Assembly: GCA_040391135.1 (NCBI GenBank)
Contig: JBEBYL010000004.1
Location: 1 to 64,000, forward strand
Direction: 5' to 3'
DNA length: 64,000 bases
Origin: G025836975 sp040391135
GTDB lineage: Bacteria > Pseudomonadota > Gammaproteobacteria > Burkholderiales > Burkholderiaceae_B
Position numbers and translations under genes: made by a program. Each line of letters starts with the position of its first letter. Within the stretch, counting starts at the first letter, position 1. Positions 34,294-42,793 of the stretch are shown piece after piece. Below the pieces are notes generated by a model that was not told the DNA's origin, did not search any database, and saw only the letters and a program-made list of their open reading frames with translations.

Positions 34294-36794
34294 GCCGCCT
34301 CCCTGAGGGACACAAGCGGCGGCGTCTTCAGTACGCCGGCCAGCGCAACGCTGCCGCCCGCCAGGGAGGCGAGCATGCCGGCGCCGATGCCTGTAGCCCA
34401 GGGCCACCATGACAGGCTGAGGGAAAATTCGAACACCTCGCGCGCCAGCAGCCAGGCCACCGCCACGGCAGCGGACGCCGCAAGCAGTCCGGCCAGGCCG
34501 CCCAGCAACAGCAGCTCCACACGCAACGCCGCGGAAAGTTGCCGGCCGCTCGCGCCCAGGGCGCGAAGAATGGCCACTTCGTGCATGCGCTCATCCCGCG
34601 TCGAATACAGGGCGGCGCCCAGCACCAGTATGCCGGCCAGCACGGTAAACAGGAAAAGCAGCTGGACAGCCTGCACCACCTGATCCAGCACATGCTGCAA
34701 CTGTCCCAGGATCGCCCCGACGTCGAAGACGGTCAGGTTGGGAAACTCGCGCAGCAGATCCCGGATGGCCGGCCCGCCATCGCCCGCGACATGGATGGAC
34801 GTGATGAAGCTGGCCGGCGCATCGGCCAAGGCGGCGGGGCTGACAATGGCGAAGAAGTTTGCCTGGAAGGAATCCCAGTCGACCTTGCGCAAGCCGCTGA
34901 CGGTCACCTGGATGGAGCGGCCCGCCACGTCGAAGGTCAATGTGTCGTTTACCTGGATGCCCAGCGTTTTGGCCAAACCGCTTTCCAGGGAAACCTCGTG
35001 CCGATCGGGGTTCAGCCAACGGCCTTGGACAATGTCGTTGCTGGCCGGAAGCGAGCTGGCATATGACAGGTTGAACTCCCTGTCCACCATGCGGCGCGCG
35101 CGCTCGTCCTCGTAGCTGTCCACGCTGACGGGCCGCTCATTGATGGCCAGCAGCCGCCCGCGGACCATGGGCGCCAGGCTGACCGGCCCCATGCCGGACT
35201 GTTCCAGCCGCCGCGCCACCGCCTGGCGTTGATCCGGCTGGATATTGATCAGGAAGGTGTTGGGCGCATCGGGCGGCAAGGTGCTTTGCCAGCCCTGCAG
35301 CAAATCGTTGCGGGTGATAGCCAGCAACAGCATGATCATCAGGCCGACCGACAAGGCGCAAAGCTGCGTAACGGTATGGCCCCGGCGGCGCGCCATGCCG
35401 GCCAGCGCGAAACGCAAGGCCGGATGCCCCGTCGCGCGATAGCGCAACAGCCCCAGGGCCGCCACCAAGGCAAAGGCCAGCATGGCGAAGATCGCCAGGG
35501 CGGCCAGAAAGCCGCCGGCCATGATGACGCTTAACCTTAAATCTTCGGCTATCCACAGCATCAGCAGGAAGAAAGCGCCGGCTCCCAGGATGTACGCAGG
35601 CCAGCGCGCGGTGGCGGCCATGGCCATGTCGCGCCGCAGGACCCGCGCAGGCGCCACTTGGCGCAAGGCGGCCAGCGGCGGCAGGGCAAAGCCCAACAAC
35701 AGCAGCAGGCCGGCCGCCACTCCCTGCAAGGCCGGCTGGAATGTGGCGCTGGGCAGGCGGGTGTCCAGCCAATTCGATACGACGGCCACCAGGCCTTCAT
35801 GCGCGGCATAGCCGATCAGCGAACCCGCCAGCGATGCGGCAATGCCCAGCAACAGGAACTCCGACCATAGCATGTGGCCCAATTGCGCCTTGCCCGCGCC
35901 CAGGCAGCGCATGACGGCGATCCCATCGCGGTGGCGCAGGCTGAAGCGCCGCGCCCCCAGGGCAATGGCGACCGCGGCGATCATGACGGTCAGCAGGGCG
36001 ACCAGGACCAGAAATTGATGCGCCCGCGTCAGGGCGCGCTGGACTTCCGGACGATTCGTTTCGACGGTGCTCAGCTTCTGGCCGCGCCGCATATTTTGCT
36101 TGAGCCAGCTTTCATAGCTTTGCACCGCCGCCTCGGGCCCGGCCAGCAGCAAGGAGTAGCTGATCCGGCTGCCCGGCCCCAGCAGGCCCGCGGCCGGCAG
36201 GTCGGCAAGATTCATCATGACGCGCGGCGCCACATTGACGAATTGCATGCCCCGATCGGGCTCGTAGGCAATGATGTGCGATATCGTCATGCTGGCGTCG
36301 CCCACATCGATCGCATCGCCGACTTTGACGCCCAGCAGACCCAGCACCTGGGCATCGACCCATACCGTTCCGGCGGCGGGCGGTTGGCTCGCGGAAAATA
36401 CCGGGCCGGCAACGGCATCCGACAATCGCAGTTCGCCGCGCAAGGGATAGGCGTCGGACACCGCCTTCAGCGAAACGAGCTGGCTGGCCTGGCCGCTGCC
36501 GACCATGGATGGAAATTGCAGGGTCTGGGCGGTATTCAGGCGGCGCACCGACGCCTGCGCCAGAAATTCCGCCGGTATGGGCTCGTCGGCCTGCAGGGCC
36601 AGATCGCCGCCCAGCATCTGCGCCGCATCGCGTTCCAGGGCGCCCCCCACCCTGTCGGCCAGGAAGCCGACGCTGGTCACCGCCGCCACCGCAATCAGCA
36701 AGGCAAGCAGCAGCAGGCGCAATTCACCCGAACGCCAGTCGCGCCGCAGGGCTCTTGCCCCGAGTCGAATATTGGACAGCAAGCCGGCATGCAT
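34290..36794 (-). CDS. Large FtsX-family ABC permease (YbbP-like)
   Basis: An 834-residue inner-membrane protein with two FtsX-type halves: an N-terminal helix and large periplasmic part, a central block of helices (about residues 255-480), a second periplasmic part (DRQAVARRLEQSGM, RWLNPDRHEVSLE) and a C-terminal block of helices (about 700-830). This is the YbbP architecture, which pairs with the ATPase YbbA. No ATPase gene is adjacent; instead the gene overlaps the start of Kdo kinase. It follows a TauE/SafE gene by four bases. Lipid or lipoprotein handling is a reasonable guess; substrate unknown. Confidence 0.86.
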   Translation of the reverse strand: MHAGLLSNIRLGARALRRDWRSGELRLLLLALLIAVAAVTSVGFLADRVGGALERDAAQMLGGDLALQADEPIPAEFLAQASVRRLNTAQTLQFPSMVGSGQASQLVSLKAVSDAYPLRGELRLSDAVAGPVFSASQPPAAGTVWVDAQVLGLLGVKVGDAIDVGDASMTISHIIAYEPDRGMQFVNVAPRVMMNLADLPAAGLLGPGSRISYSLLLAGPEAAVQSYESWLKQNMRRGQKLSTVETNRPEVQRALTRAHQFLVLVALLTVMIAAVAIALGARRFSLRHRDGIAVMRCLGAGKAQLGHMLWSEFLLLGIAASLAGSLIGYAAHEGLVAVVSNWLDTRLPSATFQPALQGVAAGLLLLLGFALPPLAALRQVAPARVLRRDMAMAATARWPAYILGAGAFFLLMLWIAEDLRLSVIMAGGFLAALAIFAMLAFALVAALGLLRYRATGHPALRFALAGMARRRGHTVTQLCALSVGLMIMLLLAITRNDLLQGWQSTLPPDAPNTFLINIQPDQRQAVARRLEQSGMGPVSLAPMVRGRLLAINERPVSVDSYEDERARRMVDREFNLSYASSLPASNDIVQGRWLNPDRHEVSLESGLAKTLGIQVNDTLTFDVAGRSIQVTVSGLRKVDWDSFQANFFAIVSPAALADAPASFITSIHVAGDGGPAIRDLLREFPNLTVFDVGAILGQLQHVLDQVVQAVQLLFLFTVLAGILVLGAALYSTRDERMHEVAILRALGASGRQLSAALRVELLLLGGLAGLLAASAAVAVAWLLAREVFEFSLSLSWWPWATGIGAGMLASLAGGSVALAGVLKTPPLVSLREAA

Positions 36795-36798
36795 GAAA

Positions 36799-37575
36799 TC
36801 AGGCCTTCAAAAGCAATAAAACCATGATAACAAGAAGCATGCACGCAAAGGTGAGCTTCAACCTGGGCTCCGGCAAGGCGTAAGCCAGCCGAACGCCGTA
36901 TGGAACAAGAAAAATGCTGCCCAGCGCCATGAACGGCCCCGCCAGCCAATCGACCTGGCCGTGCGAGGCATAGGTGAACAGCGCCACGAAAATGCCGGGA
37001 ATGATCATGGACAGCGCCAGCGCCTGGGCGCCCGTCTGGCTAAGGCGGAAAACCGTAGTCAACACGGGAACCGCTAGCACCGATCCGCCCACGCCGAATA
37101 TTCCGCTGGCCAGCCCCGCGAAGACACCCAGCAACGCAAACCAGCCCTTGTGAAAGTCTTGCGGCCGGCCACGGGGAGCGGACGGCTTGCCGGCGCGCGG
37201 CGCACGCCGGCTCTGGTAAAAATAGAACAAGGCGACGCACAGGACGAACATCGCGTAGATGCGGCGCAGCAGGATGGGGTCTATGCCCAGGGCTATCTTG
37301 GCGCCCACCCAGGTGAACACAATGGAGCCCAGCGCCCCGGCGACCGCCGCGGGCACATCGATCTTGTCATGCTGGTTGTACTTGCGCACCGAAATCAGCA
37401 CGGCGGGCAGCACCATGATCAGCGCCGTCCCTTGCGCGGCCTGCTGGTCCAGCTCCATGACCAGGCCCAATAAAGGGATGGCCAGCAAGCCGCCCCCTAT
37501 GCCCAGTACGCCGCCGGTGAAGCCGATCAGGGCGCCCGACAGCAAACAGCCCAGGGCAATGATGTACCACTCCAA
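36799..37575 (-). CDS. TauE/SafE family membrane permease (second copy)
   Basis: A 258-residue permease with about eight membrane helices and the two family Gly-rich motifs (TGGVLGIGGGLLAIPLL near residue 20 and ASGIFGVGGSVLAVPVL near 160). It is only distantly related to the copy at 1961-2821 and has no DUF1634 partner. It lies between radA (10 bases upstream) and the FtsX-type permease (4 bases downstream). Substrate unknown; sulfite or sulfonate export is the family hypothesis. Confidence 0.88.
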   Translation of the reverse strand: MEWYIIALGCLLSGALIGFTGGVLGIGGGLLAIPLLGLVMELDQQAAQGTALIMVLPAVLISVRKYNQHDKIDVPAAVAGALGSIVFTWVGAKIALGIDPILLRRIYAMFVLCVALFYFYQSRRAPRAGKPSAPRGRPQDFHKGWFALLGVFAGLASGIFGVGGSVLAVPVLTTVFRLSQTGAQALALSMIIPGIFVALFTYASHGQVDWLAGPFMALGSIFLVPYGVRLAYALPEPRLKLTFACMLLVIMVLLLLKA

Positions 37576-37585
37576 TCGCTACCCC

Positions 37586-38947
37586 TCAAGCACGGTCGCG
37601 CAAGCGAGCCATGGCGGCATCGACGCGATCGACCGCCCATATTTCCAGCCCCTCGATGGGCTGCTTCGGCGCGTTGGCCTTTGGGATCAGCGCCACGCTG
37701 AATCCCAGCTTGGCGGCTTCGCGCAAGCGCTCCTGGCCCCGCGGCGCGGGCCGGATTTCGCCGGCAAGCCCGACTTCGCCGAATACGACCAGACCCTTGG
37801 GCAGCGGCTTGTTGCCCAAGGAAGACGTGATGGCCAGCAGAACCGCCAGATCGGCCGCCGGCTCGGTGATCTTGACCCCGCCCACGGCGTTGACGAAGAC
37901 GTCCTGGTCGAAGGTGACGACCCCGGCATGCCGGTGCAGCACCGCCAGCAGCATGGCCAGGCGCGTGCCTTCCAGCCCGACCGAGAGGCGGCGGGGATTC
38001 GGGACGTGGGCGGTATCGACCAGGGCCTGGATCTCGACCAGCAAGGGACGCGTCCCTTCCTGGGTGGCCATGACGCAGGAGCCCGGCACGTTCTGCTCGT
38101 GCTGGGACAAGAATAAAGCCGAAGGATTCGTGACGCCGCGCAGGCCGCGGTCGGTCATGGCGAAAACGCCTAGTTCGTTGACCGCTCCGAAGCGATTCTT
38201 GAAGGCCCGCACCAGCCGGAAAGAGGAATGCGTATCCCCCTCGAAGTAGAGCACCGTGTCGACAATGTGTTCCAGCACGCGGGGGCCGGCCAGGCTGCCG
38301 TCCTTGGTGACATGCCCGATCAGGACTATGGTGATGCCGGTCTGCTTGGCCAGCCGCGTCAGTTGGGCGGCGCACTCGCGCACTTGGGAAACCGAACCCG
38401 GCGCCGCGCTGAGTTCGCCCGAATACAGGGTCTGGATGGAATCGATGACGGCTACGCTGGGCTTCTGCTCGGCCAGGGCCGCCATGATGGACTCCAGGCG
38501 GATTTCAGCCAGGAGATCGACTTCGCCGGTGACCAGTTCCAGGCGCCGGGCCCGCAAGGCGACCTGCTCGGCCGACTCTTCGCCGGTCACATACAGAACC
38601 TTGACCGCCTTGGACAGGGATACCAGGGCCTGCAGAAGCAGCGTGGATTTGCCTATGCCGGGGTCGCCTCCGATCAGCACCACGGCGCCGGCCACCAGGC
38701 CCCCGCCCAGGACGCGATCGAATTCGGAAATGCCCGTGGGCTGGCGCGGCAGTTCGCGCGCCTCGATCTCGGCCAGGCTGCGCACCGGGCTGGCGCCTGC
38801 CAGCGGCGCGTAGCGATGCGCGGCCACGCCGGGATCGCGGGTTTCCTGCAAGGTGTTCCAGGCATTGCAATGCGGGCACTTGCCTTCCCATTTGGGACAG
38901 GTTCCGCCGCATTCGCTACAGGTAAATAAGGTTTTTGCTTTGGCCAT
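37586..38947 (-). CDS. radA: DNA repair protein RadA (Sms)
   Basis: A 453-residue RecA-like ATPase that promotes branch migration in recombination. In order: an N-terminal C4 zinc finger (CSECGG...CPHC, residues 10-31), Walker A GGDPGIGKST near residue 94, the RadA-specific KNRFG motif near 255 and a C-terminal Lon-protease-like domain. Full length. It stands downstream of an SDR gene and alanine racemase, an arrangement (alr near radA) frequent in this group. Confidence 0.96.
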   Translation of the reverse strand: MAKAKTLFTCSECGGTCPKWEGKCPHCNAWNTLQETRDPGVAAHRYAPLAGASPVRSLAEIEARELPRQPTGISEFDRVLGGGLVAGAVVLIGGDPGIGKSTLLLQALVSLSKAVKVLYVTGEESAEQVALRARRLELVTGEVDLLAEIRLESIMAALAEQKPSVAVIDSIQTLYSGELSAAPGSVSQVRECAAQLTRLAKQTGITIVLIGHVTKDGSLAGPRVLEHIVDTVLYFEGDTHSSFRLVRAFKNRFGAVNELGVFAMTDRGLRGVTNPSALFLSQHEQNVPGSCVMATQEGTRPLLVEIQALVDTAHVPNPRRLSVGLEGTRLAMLLAVLHRHAGVVTFDQDVFVNAVGGVKITEPAADLAVLLAITSSLGNKPLPKGLVVFGEVGLAGEIRPAPRGQERLREAAKLGFSVALIPKANAPKQPIEGLEIWAVDRVDAAMARLRDRA

Positions 38948-38975
38948 CGGGCAAGTTTAACCGGCAAGCATGGAA

Positions 38976-39692
38976 CTACCTGCCGGCAATGCTGCCTCCG
39001 CCGTCCACGCCCAGGTCCTGCCCGGTAATGAAGCCGGCCTCGTCGCTGAGCAGAAACGTGACCGCCGCCGCCACATCGGCCGGCGCGCCGAAGCGCCCCA
39101 TGGGGATGGACGCCAACGCTTTTTTCTCGGTGTCGCTGCCTTCGGGATGGCCGGCCCGGAACAGCTCGGTTTCGATGGGACCCGGCGACACGGCATTGAC
39201 GGTAACGCCGTAAGGCGCCAGCTCCAGCGCCCATGTCCTGGTACAGCCCACCAGCGCGCTCTTGGCGGCCGAATAGCTGGTGCGGTTGACCGCCCCATGC
39301 GTGACCCGGCTGCAGATATTGACAATGCGCCCTTCCTTCCTGGCCTTCATGGAAGGGATGAAGGTTTGCGTTACCTGGACGGCCACGCGCACATTCAGGT
39401 CGAACACCTGATAGAGCGAAGCCAGGTCGACTTCGCCCAACGGTTCGGGCAGGACCATTCCGACATTGTTCACCACGGCATCGATGGGATATTTTTCGCG
39501 GATCACGCGCAGCATGTCTTCGGTTTCGCCGGCATTGGCGAGATCGCAGGAATACAGATAGCCTGGAAAATCAATGTCCTGCGTATTGCGCGCCAGGCCC
39601 ACCACATGGCATCCCAGGTCCGCCAGGCGCTGGCTGATCGCCCAACCTATTCCTTTGGTTGCGCCCGTTACCAATACACATTTGTTCTTCAC
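38976..39692 (-). CDS. SDR-family oxidoreductase
   Basis: A 238-residue classical short-chain dehydrogenase. The cofactor loop TGATKGIG is at residues 9-16, the NNVG motif at 75-78 (NNAG in most), and the catalytic triad S128, Y140, K144 in ICSRVTHG and YSAAK. A FabG-like 3-ketoacyl reductase, sugar or alcohol dehydrogenase are all possible; the sequence does not decide. It sits between alr (70 bases) and radA (28 bases). Confidence 0.88.
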   Translation of the reverse strand: MKNKCVLVTGATKGIGWAISQRLADLGCHVVGLARNTQDIDFPGYLYSCDLANAGETEDMLRVIREKYPIDAVVNNVGMVLPEPLGEVDLASLYQVFDLNVRVAVQVTQTFIPSMKARKEGRIVNICSRVTHGAVNRTSYSAAKSALVGCTRTWALELAPYGVTVNAVSPGPIETELFRAGHPEGSDTEKKALASIPMGRFGAPADVAAAVTFLLSDEAGFITGQDLGVDGGGSIAGR

Positions 39693-39762
39693 GCGATGTC
39701 CTTTTCAAGGTGCGTCGAAACACGGAAAGACGACGCAACAGTGTACTCAATGCCGGCGCGGG

Positions 39763-40902
39763 CTAGGCAATAATTTTTGGCACACGGGGCGCCACGGCGC
39801 ACAGCAGCTCGTAGCCTATGGTGCCCGCCGCCTGGGCGACTTCGTCCACGGACGGGCCGCCCTGGCCCCACAGGACCACGGGCGTTCCGACCCGGGCCTG
39901 AGGCACCGGCGTCAGGTCGACCGCCAGCATGTCCATGGACACCCGCCCCAGCACCCGGGTACGGACGCCATCGACGCTAATGGGCGTACCGGTGCCCGCG
40001 TGGCGCGGATAGCCGTCGGCGTAGCCGCAGGCCACGATGCCCACACGCATGGGCCCCGGAGACACAAAGGAATGCCCATAGCCCACCGCGGCTCCTCCCG
40101 CTATGCCACGCACGCTGATCAATTGCGCCGACAGCGTCATGGCCGGCAGCAAGCCCAACTGGGCGGCCGTCTTGTCGGCGAATGGCGAGGCGCCATACAG
40201 GCAGATTCCCGGACGCAGCCATTGCTTCTGGCCGTCCGGCACGGGAATGTCGGCCCACAAGCCCGATGTAAGCGTGGCGGCCGAATTGCAAACGCTGGCA
40301 TGGCCGGGCAGGCCTTGCGTGGCCTGCGTGAAGATATCGAGCTGCCGCCGGGTTACGACGGGATCGTCGTCGGCACGGGAAAAATGCGTCATCTTGCCCA
40401 ATGAACCCAGGATGCCGCGCTCTTGCGCCGCCTGGGCTTGCCGATACGCGGCGGCGTATTCTTCGACGGAGAAGCCCAGGCGGTTCATGCCGGTATTGAG
40501 CTTTATGAAAGCGTCTATGGGCTGAGCCACGCAGGGTCGGGCCGCGCCGGCCGCAAGCAGCATGTCGAGCTGTTCCTGGCAATGCACGGCCGTCGTCAAG
40601 CGGTATTCGTCCAGCACGGCGATATCGCGGGGCTCGAAAAAACCTTCAAGCAGCAGGATGGGTTTGTCCCAGCCCAGTTCGCGGCAGCGGACCGCCTCGT
40701 CCAGATCGAGCATGGCCAGTCCCTGCGCCTGGTGGAAAGCCTGGACCGCGTTGGCGATGCCATGCCCGTAGGCATTGGCCTTGATGACGGCCCAGACGCT
40801 GGGCGCCGGCCTTCCAGCGGCCGAGCCCAGCTGCTGGACCACGGTATGCAGATTATGGCTTAGCGACGACAACGAAATGGTCGCCGAAATTGGACGTGGC
40901 AT
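39763..40902 (-). CDS. alr: Alanine racemase
   Basis: A 379-residue PLP enzyme that makes D-alanine for peptidoglycan. The PLP lysine is K41 in VWAVIKANAYGHG, and the second catalytic base is the tyrosine in VGYGHSF near residue 275. The start at 40902 has a GGGAG site eight bases upstream. Full length for the fold-III family (about 360-380). It is divergent from the hpnCDE genes across 74 bases. Biosynthetic Alr versus catabolic DadX cannot be told from sequence; no dadA is nearby. Confidence 0.95.
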   Translation of the reverse strand: MPRPISATISLSSLSHNLHTVVQQLGSAAGRPAPSVWAVIKANAYGHGIANAVQAFHQAQGLAMLDLDEAVRCRELGWDKPILLLEGFFEPRDIAVLDEYRLTTAVHCQEQLDMLLAAGAARPCVAQPIDAFIKLNTGMNRLGFSVEEYAAAYRQAQAAQERGILGSLGKMTHFSRADDDPVVTRRQLDIFTQATQGLPGHASVCNSAATLTSGLWADIPVPDGQKQWLRPGICLYGASPFADKTAAQLGLLPAMTLSAQLISVRGIAGGAAVGYGHSFVSPGPMRVGIVACGYADGYPRHAGTGTPISVDGVRTRVLGRVSMDMLAVDLTPVPQARVGTPVVLWGQGGPSVDEVAQAAGTIGYELLCAVAPRVPKIIA

Positions 40903-40976
40903 TGCTACTCCCTATCGATACCGAAGTCTAAACCAGTGCCGCCGATTCGTTAAGGCGTGTCTTATACTCAGCGCCT

Positions 40977-41858
40977 ATGGCCGTCGATCATTATGAAAAT
41001 TTTCCCGTCGCATCCGTGCTGCTGCCGCGCCGCCTGCGCATCCCCGTGCAGGATATCTACCGCTATGCGCGCAGCGCGGACGACATTGCCGACGAAGGCG
41101 ATGCGCCAGCCGGCGAACGCCTGGCGCAGCTGGAAAGCTACCGGGCCGCCCTGCGCGACATCGCCGGCCATACACTGAACCTGGCCGACGACGATCCCCG
41201 CAAGCCGGTGTTCGAACCCCTTGCCGACACCATCGGGCGGCATGCGCTGCCGCTTGAACCTTTCTTCGACCTGCTGTCCGCCTTCGAACAGGACATAGGC
41301 ACCACCCGCTACGGCAACGACAGCCAGTTGCTGGATTACTGCAGGCGCTCAGCCAACCCCGTGGGCAGGATCATGCTGCATCTGTATGGGAAATCCAGCA
41401 ATGCCAACCTGGCCTGGTCGGACGCCATCTGCACCGGGCTGCAACTGACCAATTTCTGGCAGGACGTGGCCATTGACTGGCGAAAGGACCGCGTCTATCT
41501 GCCGCAAGACGCCCTGCGGCGCCATGGGGTGGACGAGTCCTACATCGGGCATTACAGCGAGCTGGCCGGCAAGGCGGCGACCGCCGGGAGCGCCCAGGCC
41601 TATATGGACGACGCACGCACGCCGGCCTGGCAAGCCTTGATGGAGGAACAGTTGCGGCATGCCCGGCATTTGCTTTGCTCCGGCCTGCCATTGACGCGCC
41701 AGTTGCCGGGACGGATAGGCTACGAGCTCAAGCTGGTCGTGCATGGGGGATTGCGTATCCTTGAACGCCTGGAACAATTACACTACGACATATTCTTTCA
41801 CCGGCCAACGCTTGCAAAACGCGATTGGATACTGCTTTTGTGGCGGGCGCTGGGCTGA
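40977..41858 (+). CDS. hpnC: Squalene synthase HpnC (hydroxysqualene-forming)
   Basis: A 293-residue trans-isoprenyl-diphosphate synthase family protein. In the three-enzyme bacterial route HpnC turns presqualene diphosphate into hydroxysqualene. The N-terminus VDHYENFPVASVLLP is diagnostic, with the first aspartate motif SADDIADEG (D35, D36, D39) and a second one (NFWQDVAIDWRKDR) near residue 160. It is first in an hpnC-hpnD-hpnE run. A TATACT hexamer lies eight bases before the ATG and no ribosome site is seen, so the mRNA leader may be very short. Confidence 0.93.
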   Translation: MAVDHYENFPVASVLLPRRLRIPVQDIYRYARSADDIADEGDAPAGERLAQLESYRAALRDIAGHTLNLADDDPRKPVFEPLADTIGRHALPLEPFFDLLSAFEQDIGTTRYGNDSQLLDYCRRSANPVGRIMLHLYGKSSNANLAWSDAICTGLQLTNFWQDVAIDWRKDRVYLPQDALRRHGVDESYIGHYSELAGKAATAGSAQAYMDDARTPAWQALMEEQLRHARHLLCSGLPLTRQLPGRIGYELKLVVHGGLRILERLEQLHYDIFFHRPTLAKRDWILLLWRALG

Positions 41859-41912
41859 GGCCGGCGCCGACGACATCCGCAAAGCATAGCCCCCAGAGCG
41901 CACGACCACCCT

Positions 41913-42782
41913 ATGAGTCCAGACGAATACTGCCAGAACAAGGCCGCCCAGAGCGGCTCCAGCTTTTATTACGCCTTCCTGTTCCTGCCGCCCGAACGCC
42001 GCAAGGCCATCACCGCCCTGTATGCATTTTGCCGCGAGGTCGATGATGTCGTCGACGAGTCCAACGAACCGTCCGTGGCCCGCATGAAGCTGGCCTGGTG
42101 GCGCAGCCAGATTGAACAGCTGTATAAGGACGGCCGTGGCGACCATCCCGTCATGCAGGCGCTGGCGCCGCATGTGCAAGCCTTCGATCTTGACGCGGAC
42201 CGCCTATACGCCATCGTTGAGGGCATGGAGATGGATCTGGACCAGACCCGCTATGCCGACTGGCCTGGCCTGCGCAAATACTGCTGGCACGCCGCCGGCG
42301 TGGTCGGCGAGCTTTCGGCCGGCATTTTCGGCTATACCCGGCCCGAGACCCTGGTCTACGCCGAAAAGCTGGGACTGGCATTTCAGTTGACCAACATCAT
42401 CCGGGATGTCGGCGACGACGCCCGGCGCGGCCGGATCTATCTGCCGGTCGACGATATGCAGCGCTTCAATGTGACGGCGGCGGAAATCATCGACCGCAAG
42501 CACTCCGAGCGCTTTGTCGAACTGATGCGCTTCCAGACCGAACGCGCCAGGCAATGCTACCGCGAAGCCATGCTGGCGCTGCCCGAAGCCGACCGCCGCG
42601 CGCAGCGTCCCGGCTTGATGATGGCCGCCATCTACCATGCCCTGCTGCGCGAGATCGAACGCGATAACTGGCAAGTGCTCGACCAGCGGATTTCCTTGAC
42701 TCCCATACGCAAATTCTGGCTGGCCTGGAAGATATGGGTGGGCGGGGGACGCGGCCTGGTCAAGCGGCTTCGGGCCGATTAA
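41913..42782 (+). CDS. hpnD: Presqualene diphosphate synthase HpnD
   Basis: A 289-residue enzyme that condenses two farnesyl diphosphates to presqualene diphosphate. The N-terminus GSSFYYAFLFLPPERR, the first metal motif REVDDVVDE (D44, D45, D48) and the second NIIRDVGDDARRGR near residue 160 are present. It lies 54 bases after hpnC and 11 before hpnE, so one operon. Together they make squalene for hopanoids. Confidence 0.93.
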   Translation: MSPDEYCQNKAAQSGSSFYYAFLFLPPERRKAITALYAFCREVDDVVDESNEPSVARMKLAWWRSQIEQLYKDGRGDHPVMQALAPHVQAFDLDADRLYAIVEGMEMDLDQTRYADWPGLRKYCWHAAGVVGELSAGIFGYTRPETLVYAEKLGLAFQLTNIIRDVGDDARRGRIYLPVDDMQRFNVTAAEIIDRKHSERFVELMRFQTERARQCYREAMLALPEADRRAQRPGLMMAAIYHALLREIERDNWQVLDQRISLTPIRKFWLAWKIWVGGGRGLVKRLRAD

Positions 42783-42793
42783 GGCCCTGGCCG

